The notes beneath the pieces were generated by a model. The model saw only the letters and a list, made by a program, of their open reading frames with translations, was not told the DNA's origin and searched no databases. Shown here piece after piece: positions 58,485-64,000 of a stretch of DNA of 64,000 nt (position 1 is its first letter; every line of letters starts with the position of its first letter). This stretch comes from Pseudomonas sp. SID14000. GTDB lineage: Bacteria; Pseudomonadota; Gammaproteobacteria; Pseudomonadales; Pseudomonadaceae. The position numbers were made by a program, and so were the translations under genes. Location: NCBI RefSeq assembly GCF_002165135.1, contig NZ_NFZQ01000013.1:87830-151829 (forward strand), written 5' to 3'.

Positions 58485-59440
58485 CTGGGGTTCGGCTCGG
58501 AAGATTGGTGCTCGCTCGATATCGGGTGTTCGTGGCCCAGCACGGTAATGGTTTCGCGGGGCTTGTGCTCATCGAAGTTCTTTTCGCCAGGGTTCTTGCC
58601 CTCGCTCGACATGTGCTCGATCACTGCGTTCATCTCCGCACCCAGCAGCAACACGGCAGCGGAAATATAGAAATACAGCAATAGCACGATGATTGCACCG
58701 ATACTGCCGTACATGGCGTTGTAGTCGGCAAAGGTTTTCACGTAGTAGGCAAAGCCCAGCGACGCCACGATCCACACCACCACCGCCAACACCGAGCCCG
58801 GGGTGATGAAGCGGAACTGTTGCTTCACATCGGGCATCACGTAGTAGATCAGCGCCACCGCCACCATCATCAGGATGATGATCGCCGGCCAGCGCAGGAT
58901 GGTCCACACCGTGACGATCACCTCTTGCATGCCGACCTGGGCGGCGATCCACTCCATCACCTGTGGCCCCAGCACCATCAGCGCCGCAGCCACCAGCAAC
59001 ATGCCGGCGATGCCCACAGTGTAGATGATCGACAACGGAATGCGCTTCCACACCGGGCGGCCCTCGGGTACATCGTAGGCGGCATTCATCGCGCTCATCA
59101 TCAGGCGCACACCGGCCGATGCGGTCCACAAGGCAATCACGATACCCACCGACAACAGCCCGCCCTTGGACTGCTGCAATTGATCGATCACCGGGTTCAC
59201 CTGCTCCAGCGCCTGGGGTGGCAGCACCAGTTCCGATTGCATGCGCAGCCAGGAGAAGAAGTCCGGCAGGTGCAGGAAACCGATCAGGGCGATAAGGAAC
59301 AGCAGGAACGGGAACAGCGAAAACAGCATCTGGTAAGCCAGCGCGGAGGCGTAGGTCGACATCTCATCGTCGAGGAATTCCTTGACGGTGCGTACCAGCA
59401 CGCGGTGCAGGGGCAGGCCGCGCAGGTCGGGGAAAATCAT
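58481..59440 (-). CDS. YihY/BrkB-family membrane protein
   Basis: A 319-residue inner-membrane protein with six hydrophobic segments, of the YihY/virulence factor BrkB family (formerly ribonuclease BN by error). The opening EFLDDEMSTYASALAYQMLFSLFPFLLFLIALIGF is diagnostic, as is the late YGSIGAIIVLLLYFYISAAVLLLGAEMNAV. The C-terminus is charged and cytoplasmic. The ATG at 59440 has AAAGGAG seven bases upstream, which decides the start over the longer open frame through a REP. It is followed by def with a four-base overlap, so the pair forms an operon. Function unknown. Confidence 0.9.
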   Translation of the reverse strand: MIFPDLRGLPLHRVLVRTVKEFLDDEMSTYASALAYQMLFSLFPFLLFLIALIGFLHLPDFFSWLRMQSELVLPPQALEQVNPVIDQLQQSKGGLLSVGIVIALWTASAGVRLMMSAMNAAYDVPEGRPVWKRIPLSIIYTVGIAGMLLVAAALMVLGPQVMEWIAAQVGMQEVIVTVWTILRWPAIIILMMVAVALIYYVMPDVKQQFRFITPGSVLAVVVWIVASLGFAYYVKTFADYNAMYGSIGAIIVLLLYFYISAAVLLLGAEMNAVIEHMSSEGKNPGEKNFDEHKPRETITVLGHEHPISSEHQSSEPNPR

Positions 59441-59541
59441 AGCGTCTCCTTTCGCCGCTTGATTCGTGAGTACCACGGGTAAGTCTAATAGACCATGCCG
59501 TTGCCGTGCTGATCCCGGCCATGCTGCAAGAATTTGCTTAC

Positions 59542-59652
59542 GCCTGTACTGGCCTCTTCGCGGGTAAACCCGCTCCCACAGGTCTTCCACTGCCCTTGAG
59601 GCCTGTGGTGTACCTGTGGGAGCGGGTTTACCCGCGAAGAGGCCGCTACAGG
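59542..59652. repeat. REP pair upstream of the YihY gene
   Basis: Inverted copies of ggcctcttcgcgggtaaacc (59551-59582 and 59613-59643) with outer cctgta/tacagg. Confidence 0.88.
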
Positions 59653-59734
59653 CAGAACAGATGGCAAACCTTGCCCCGCTACCCGCCACCCCTCACAATG
59701 CAGGCCTTCATAGCGTCAACCCGCAGGAACCTGC

Positions 59735-60115
59735 ATGAAACTCGACAAACCCGCCGCCATCGCCCGGCGCAACGAAGCACTGGCCCGCCCGGTGCTGACC
59801 AGCAGCAACACCCTGTTCGCCATCCTCGACCGCAAGCGCAACCTGTGGTGGTTCGAGGTGCCGGTGGCGCTGCTGCGCAAGGGCCAGCCCGACTGGGTCA
59901 ACCTGCTGCTGCACACCCCGGAAAGCGACGAGCTGCAGCACCTGAAGGTGCCGACCAACTTCCTGCGTGCTCACCAGGAACAAATGGAAGTGCGCAACCC
60001 CGGCAAGCGCCGTTCGACTATCAGCCTGGCCCTCAGCGCCGACCGCGACTCGCTGCTGCGCGACACCCGCCCAGGTGGCGAGCAGCTGGACTTCCGTACC
60101 TTCGTGCAGGCCTGA
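59735..60115 (+). CDS. Conserved hypothetical protein
   Basis: A 126-residue soluble protein I do not recognise. It starts with KLDKPAAIARRNEALARPVLTSSNTLFAILDRKRNLWWFEVP and continues with a beta-type body (VALLRKGQPDWVNLLLHTPES). It is rich in charged residues with no membrane segment or signal peptide. It is conserved in Pseudomonas to my recollection. GGAACCTGC precedes the ATG at 59735. Its stop codon lies directly beside that of the convergent cvfB-like gene, with no gap. No function is proposed. Confidence 0.7.
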   Translation: MKLDKPAAIARRNEALARPVLTSSNTLFAILDRKRNLWWFEVPVALLRKGQPDWVNLLLHTPESDELQHLKVPTNFLRAHQEQMEVRNPGKRRSTISLALSADRDSLLRDTRPGGEQLDFRTFVQA

Positions 60116-60952
60116 TCAGGCCTTCTCGATGCGATCGTCATGGATGACGATGCGCCCCTGCTTGAACAACCCGCCAATGGCCTTCTTGAAGTTGCCCTTG
60201 CTGACGTTGAACAGCTTGCTGATCAGCGCCGGGTCGCTCTTGTCGCACACCCCCAGCACCCCGCCTTCGGCCTCCAGGCGCGCCATGATCTGCTCCTGCA
60301 GGCTGTCGGCCAGGGCAGCGCCCACCGGTTGCAGGCTCAAGGCGATCTTGCCGTCCGCACGCACTTCCTTGATGAAGCCCTTCTCGTGCATGCCCGAGCG
60401 CAGGAACTTGAACACCTCGTTCTTGTGGATCAGGCCCCAGTGGCGGTTGTTGATGATCGCCTTGAAGCCCATCGGCGTCTCGCCGGCCACCAGCAGCTCG
60501 ACCGGCTGGCCCACCTGGTAGTCTGCCGGGGTGCGGTCCAGGTAGCGGTCCAGGCGTGAAGTGGCAGTGATGCGACGGGTGCGCTTGTCGAGGTACACGT
60601 GCACCACGCAGTAGTCGCCGATCTTCAGCGGCCGCGCCTCTTCCGAGTACGGCATCAGCAGGTCCTTGGACAGGCCCCAGTCGAGGAAGATGCCGGCACC
60701 GTTGATGTCCTTGACCTTGAGGCTGGCAAACTCGCCGACCTGCACCTTGGGCTTTTCGGTGGTGGCGATCAGCTGATCTTCGCTGTCCAGGTAGATGAAC
60801 ACGTTCAGCCAGTCATCCACTTCGGTTTCGGCGTTTTTCGGGATGTAGCGCCCGGGCAGCAGGATCTCGCCGTCGGCGCCGCCGTCCAGGTACAGGCCGA
60901 AGTCCACGTGTTTCACGATTTGCAAACTGTTGTAACGCCCAAGCAGAGCCAT
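60116..60952 (-). CDS. CvfB-family S1-like RNA-binding protein
   Basis: A 278-residue protein with S1-like OB-fold repeats. The first is GRYNSLQIVKHVDFGLYLDGGADGEILLP (residues 5-33), the second VGEFASLKVKDINGAGIFLDWGLSKDLLMP (about 73-100), the third KAIINNRHWGLIHKNEVF (about 163-180), and then a winged-helix region with DPALISKLFNVSKGNFKKAIGGLFKQGRI at the C-terminus, the full CvfB layout. Staphylococcal CvfB influences virulence gene expression through RNA. The ATG at 60952 follows TCGGAAATGGC. It stands alone. Target RNA unknown. Confidence 0.9.
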   Translation of the reverse strand: MALLGRYNSLQIVKHVDFGLYLDGGADGEILLPGRYIPKNAETEVDDWLNVFIYLDSEDQLIATTEKPKVQVGEFASLKVKDINGAGIFLDWGLSKDLLMPYSEEARPLKIGDYCVVHVYLDKRTRRITATSRLDRYLDRTPADYQVGQPVELLVAGETPMGFKAIINNRHWGLIHKNEVFKFLRSGMHEKGFIKEVRADGKIALSLQPVGAALADSLQEQIMARLEAEGGVLGVCDKSDPALISKLFNVSKGNFKKAIGGLFKQGRIVIHDDRIEKA

Positions 60953-61083
60953 TTCCGATGTTCCTCAAGACAAGGCGGCTATTCTACACCTGAAGCCAGC
61001 GCGCCGCCCGACCGCTGATGCAGGGGAACCGTCAGTCCCCCCCTTGCGTCTACCGTCTGGCCGGTCCCTGCAAGGAACAGCAC

Positions 61084-61944
61084 ATGCCGCTACGCCTGTC
61101 CAAAGCCCTGCTCATCACCATCGGTTTCGCCCTGGCCCTGGCCGCCTGCAGCCGTATCGACCTGGCCTACCGCAATCTCGACCGCCTGGTGCCGTGGTCG
61201 CTGGGCGACTACCTGGCCATGAACCGTGAGCAGAAGGCCATGCTTGACGAACGGCTGCGGGAGCACCTGGCCTGGCATTGCAAGACCCAGCTGCCCGGCT
61301 ACCTCGACTGGCTGGACCGGGTACGCGGCATGGTCGCCGACGACCAGGTGACCGACCAGGCCCTGCAGCAGCGTACCCGCGAAGCCCGCGAGGCGATTGG
61401 CCGGGTGGCTGAGGAAATCACCCCTTCGGCCACTGAGTTGCTGCGTGGCATGAGCGATAGCCAGGTGGCGGAGATGCGCGAGGCGTTCCGCGAGGACATC
61501 AGCGAGCGGCAAAAGCAGTATGTAGACACGCCGTTGTCCAGGCAGATCGCCCGCCGTACCGAACGCATGGAGAAACGCCTGACGCCATGGTTTGGCGAGC
61601 TGACCCCGGTGCAGAAGCAGCGCATACAGGCCTGGTCCCAGGCACTGGGCGACCAGAACCGAGAATGGATCGCCAACCGCGCGCACTGGCAGCAGCAGTT
61701 GTTGCTGGCGATGAACCAGCGCAACGACGCCAGCTTCGAACCGCGCCTGGCGACGTTGTTGCAGCGCAAGGAGAGTTTGTGGACGCCGGAGTACCGGGCG
61801 GCGTATCAGAATACCGAGCAGCAGGCGCGCAGCTTGCTGGTGGATCTGGTGCACCAGAGTACCCCGCAGCAACGGCGGTTCCTGCAGGAGCGTTTGGGCA
61901 AGGTGCGTACCGATTTCAGTGAATTGAAGTGCTTGAAGGGGTGA
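61084..61944 (+). CDS. DUF6279 lipoprotein
   Basis: A 286-residue lipoprotein. The signal ends in a lipobox with Cys at residue 21 (FALALAACSRIDLAYRN). The remainder is almost fully helical and highly charged: NREQKAMLDERLREHLAWHC, then LSRQIARRTERMEKRLTPWFGELTPVQKQRI and similar. The family DUF6279 has no known function; a periplasmic or outer-membrane anchored helical protein is likely. The ATG at 61084 has AAGGAACAGC about nine bases upstream; the longer open frame starting at 61018 is unlikely. A damaged REP pair follows. Confidence 0.84.
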   Translation: MPLRLSKALLITIGFALALAACSRIDLAYRNLDRLVPWSLGDYLAMNREQKAMLDERLREHLAWHCKTQLPGYLDWLDRVRGMVADDQVTDQALQQRTREAREAIGRVAEEITPSATELLRGMSDSQVAEMREAFREDISERQKQYVDTPLSRQIARRTERMEKRLTPWFGELTPVQKQRIQAWSQALGDQNREWIANRAHWQQQLLLAMNQRNDASFEPRLATLLQRKESLWTPEYRAAYQNTEQQARSLLVDLVHQSTPQQRRFLQERLGKVRTDFSELKCLKG

Positions 61945-61956
61945 CGGTGAAAAGCA

Positions 61957-62060
61957 GGCCTGGCCTTTTCGCGGGTCCCCCCCCCACAGGTACGGCACAG
62001 GGCTCGAAACCAGTGGGGGCCCTGTGGGAGCGGGTTTACCCGCGAAATGGCCGGGCCTGA
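61957..62060. repeat. REP pair with a damaged first copy and a C9 tract
   Basis: The second copy (62023-62054) is normal: ctgtgggagcgggtttacccgcgaaatggcc. The first (61960-61992) reads ggccttttcgcgggt and then nine C before acagg, in place of the usual aaacccgctccc. It lies between convergent genes. Confidence 0.8.
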
Positions 62061-62070
62061 TAAAGCATGA

Positions 62071-63786
62071 TCACCGCACCTTGCGCCGATACGGAAACAC
62101 ATCGATCACCTTCCCCTCACGGATCGCTGCCTGCAGCCCCTTCCAGTACTCCGCGTCATACAACTCCCCATGCAAGCGGCTGAACAATCGCCGCTGGCCG
62201 ATATCGGCAAACAGGAACGGCGGAAACTCCTCGGGGAACACGTCATGCGGCCCGATCGAGTACCAAGGCTCGCCCGACATCTCGTCTTCCGGGTAACGCG
62301 GCGGCGGAATATGGCGGAAGTTCACCTCGGTCAGGAAGCTGATCTCGTCATAGTCATAAAACACCACCCGGCCATGGCGAGTAACGCCAAAGTTCTTCAG
62401 CAGCATGTCGCCAGGGAAGATATTCGCCGCCGCCAGCTGCTTGATGGCCAGGCCGTAATCCTCCAGCGCCTCCAGCACCTGGCCCTCGCTGGCGTGCTCC
62501 AGGTACAGGTTCAGCGGCGTCATGCGCCGCTCGGTCCAGCAGTGGCGGATCAGCACCGTGTCCCCCTCCAGCGCCACGGTCGATGGCGCCACCTCCAGCA
62601 GTTCAGCCAGGCACTCCGGCTCGAACTTGCTGCGCGGGAAGCGAAAATCGGCGAACTCCTGGGTATCGGCCATGCGCCCGACGCGGTCGACGCTTTTCAC
62701 CAGCCGGTACTTGTCGATCACCGTGGCGCGGTCGACCGTCTTCGACGGCGAAAAGCGGTCCTTGATGACCTTGAACACGGTGTTGAAGCCCGGCAGGGTG
62801 AACACACTCATGACCATGCCGCGCACCCCAGGCGCCATGACGAAGCGGTCGTCGCTGCTGGCCAGGTGGTTGATCAGCGCCCGGTAGAACTCCGACTTGC
62901 CATGCTTGTAGAAACCGATGGAGGTATACAGCTCGGCAATGTGCTTGCCCGGCAAGATGCGTTTGAGGAAGTTGACGAACTCCGCCGGCACCGGCACATC
63001 GACCATGAAGTACGAGCGGGTGAAGGAAAAGATGATCGACACCTCGGCCTCGTCGGTGATCAGCGCATCGGCCTCGATACCATGCCCTTCGCGGTGCAGC
63101 AGCGGGATTACCAGCGGCCATTGCTCATCGCTGTTGAACAGCCGGCCGACCAGGTATGCACCCTTGTTGCGGTAAAGCACCGGCACAAACAGCTCCACCG
63201 CCAGGGTGGGGTCCTTGCATACCCAGTCTGGCAGGCACTCGCGCAGTTGATCCTCCAGGCGCAGCAGGTCGCCCTCCAGGTCGCCGTACGGCACATCGAA
63301 CGGGTAATCGGTGAACACCGCCCGCAGCAGGCCCTTGAGCCCACCGTCAGGCCGATAGGTACGGGTTTGCGCGGCGCGCTCACGGCTGCGCATGGACGGT
63401 CGAGTGGTGTGGATGAACATGCAGCCGTCGCTGATCAGGTCGTGGCTGAACAGGCTGCAGAACAGCGAGTTGTACCAGGTCTCGGACAGTTCGTCGTCCA
63501 GCCGTGGGTCGATCAGGTGGATGTAGGCGTTCTTCACCAGTGGCCATTGTTCCACATCCAGCAGCACGTCCTCGGCAAAGCCCTGGTGCAGCCAGCCGTT
63601 GACCTCGGCGACCTTCTCTTCATAGAGGTTGATGCGGGCGGCGGCGGCGTGCTGGATGTCCTGCCAGCGCGCCTGCTCGAAGCGTTTGCGGGCACCGAGG
63701 GTGATGCGCTGGAAGTGGTCGCGGTAGTCGTCGAAGCCGGCGAGGATCATCCGGGCGATTTCGACAGCGGGCCAGGGCTGGGACAT
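62071..63786 (-). CDS. aceK: Isocitrate dehydrogenase kinase/phosphatase
   Basis: A 571-residue bifunctional enzyme that phosphorylates and dephosphorylates isocitrate dehydrogenase, so directing carbon between the TCA cycle and the glyoxylate shunt on acetate or fatty acids. Typical parts are TYRPDGGLKGLLRAVFTDYPFDVPYGDLEGD, the region VRGMVMSVFTLPGFNTVFKVIKDRF with the kinase Lys, and FPGDMLLKNFGVTRHGRVVFYDYDEI containing the catalytic Asp. The ATG at 63786 is the family start. It is not beside aceA or aceB here, which is normal for Pseudomonas. The promoter region is cut by a REP and an IS element about 88 bp upstream. Confidence 0.95.
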   Translation of the reverse strand: MSQPWPAVEIARMILAGFDDYRDHFQRITLGARKRFEQARWQDIQHAAAARINLYEEKVAEVNGWLHQGFAEDVLLDVEQWPLVKNAYIHLIDPRLDDELSETWYNSLFCSLFSHDLISDGCMFIHTTRPSMRSRERAAQTRTYRPDGGLKGLLRAVFTDYPFDVPYGDLEGDLLRLEDQLRECLPDWVCKDPTLAVELFVPVLYRNKGAYLVGRLFNSDEQWPLVIPLLHREGHGIEADALITDEAEVSIIFSFTRSYFMVDVPVPAEFVNFLKRILPGKHIAELYTSIGFYKHGKSEFYRALINHLASSDDRFVMAPGVRGMVMSVFTLPGFNTVFKVIKDRFSPSKTVDRATVIDKYRLVKSVDRVGRMADTQEFADFRFPRSKFEPECLAELLEVAPSTVALEGDTVLIRHCWTERRMTPLNLYLEHASEGQVLEALEDYGLAIKQLAAANIFPGDMLLKNFGVTRHGRVVFYDYDEISFLTEVNFRHIPPPRYPEDEMSGEPWYSIGPHDVFPEEFPPFLFADIGQRRLFSRLHGELYDAEYWKGLQAAIREGKVIDVFPYRRKVR

Positions 63787-63850
63787 GCGAAGACCTCGGT
63801 GCAAGGGTGAGATACAGAGCTTAGTCTGCCTGTCCGGAATACGGCGCCTG

Positions 63851-63873
63851 TACCGGCCTCTTCGCGGGTAAAC
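63851..63873. repeat. REP interrupted by an IS element
   Basis: gtaccggcctcttcgcgggtaaac is the left two thirds of a REP; the expected ccgctcccacagg is missing and IS sequence starts at 63874. Confidence 0.85.
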
Positions 63874-64000
63874 TGAACTGGCCTAATGATCCCGGACACC
63901 TCTTAAGGGCGATATGATTCGCCCAATCAGGAGGTTCCATGCAAGAACGAAAGACCTACACCCGCGAGTTCAAGCAACGTGCTGCCAGCATGGTTCTTGA
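63874..64000 (+). mobile_element. IS3-family insertion sequence, left end only
   Basis: The end begins TGAACTGGCC, a typical IS3-type TGA start, and continues with cggacacctc and a 60-base leader up to the transposase gene. The rest is beyond the window. The junction lies exactly inside a REP core. The target duplication and the right end cannot be seen. Confidence 0.85.
63939..64000 (+). CDS. IS3-family transposase OrfA, partial
   Basis: ATG at 63939 with a strong ribosome binding site (AGGAGG, five bases upstream), then MQERKTYTREFKQRAASMVL, the usual helix-turn-helix start of IS3-family OrfA (PF01527, HTH_Tnp_1). Only 20 codons are in the window; the OrfB integrase with its DDE triad would be downstream. 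The element name cannot be given from this part. It reads away from aceK. Confidence 0.87.
   Translation, partial: MQERKTYTREFKQRAASMVL

Noticed and set aside
62170..63810. 546-residue frame antisense to aceK
   Set aside because: Shadow frame; aceK is complete on the other strand.

Overview
The window is a chromosomal segment from a fluorescent Pseudomonas of the P. putida group. Support comes from the high-GC codon usage, the many ~35-bp REP sequences (core tcttcgcgggtaaacccgc, usually as head-to-head pairs between genes), and a gene order that, from memory, follows the P. putida KT2440 block around PP_4511-PP_4565 (recQ, yecA-like, lapE/aggA-like, aer, gbuA, fadD1-fadD2, phaJ4, an ECF42 operon, aceK). 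No rRNA, tRNA, CRISPR array or prophage is visible. One insertion sequence starts at the right edge.

Layout. 1-8 kb: trkH-type K+ uptake, an AraC regulator, an LpxH-like phosphoesterase, a DMT exporter, a SelW-like protein and a 728-residue PlpD-type patatin autotransporter. 8-14.4 kb: a MarR regulator, recQ, two small conserved proteins, a TolC-family secretion channel and a DTW-domain enzyme. 14.5-20 kb: an Aer-like PAS chemoreceptor with a good FliA-type promoter, then gbuR/gbuA (4-guanidinobutyrate hydrolysis) and a sodium:solute symporter. 20-20.25 kb: a 42-codon PA1414-like gene under a perfect Anr box, with a structured leader and a strong terminator. This is the likely counterpart of the P. 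aeruginosa SicX locus. 20-28 kb: LysR/MFS pair, DMT exporter, a cluster of small toxin-antitoxin-related genes (a complete HI1419/HI1420-type pair with an 18-bp palindromic operator, an orphan BrnA-like antitoxin, a DUF2513-like protein), a DEAD-box helicase and a YbdG-type channel. 28-37 kb: transporters, azoR, and a LysR-hydrolase-ppiA-ABC exporter run. 37-48 kb: a PF04339 acyltransferase-like protein, a porin, a PA3286-like KAS III, hrpA, and a gamma-glutamylpolyamine synthetase/oxidase pair. 48-53.7 kb: tandem fadD1/fadD2, a monoacylglycerol-lipase-like hydrolase and phaJ4, which form a fatty-acid activation and PHA-precursor block. 53.7-57.3 kb: an ECF42 sigma operon with a matching promoter upstream, and a hicAB locus whose toxin gene has been reduced to a remnant. 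57-64 kb: def, a YihY protein, CvfB, a lipoprotein, aceK and the left end of an IS3-family element inserted inside a REP.

Genes working together. gbuR-gbuA-symporter next to a chemoreceptor suggests uptake and use of a guanidino compound. The polyamine pair, the FadD/PhaJ4 group and aceK belong to catabolism and storage of carbon. The ECF42 sigma factor travels with its usual YciI/SRPBCC/SnoaL partners. The most interesting signals are the oxygen-responsive PA1414-like RNA/microprotein locus, the two decayed or orphan TA loci next to intact ones, two ~260-bp cruciform-forming composite repeats, and the IS3 insertion in a REP.
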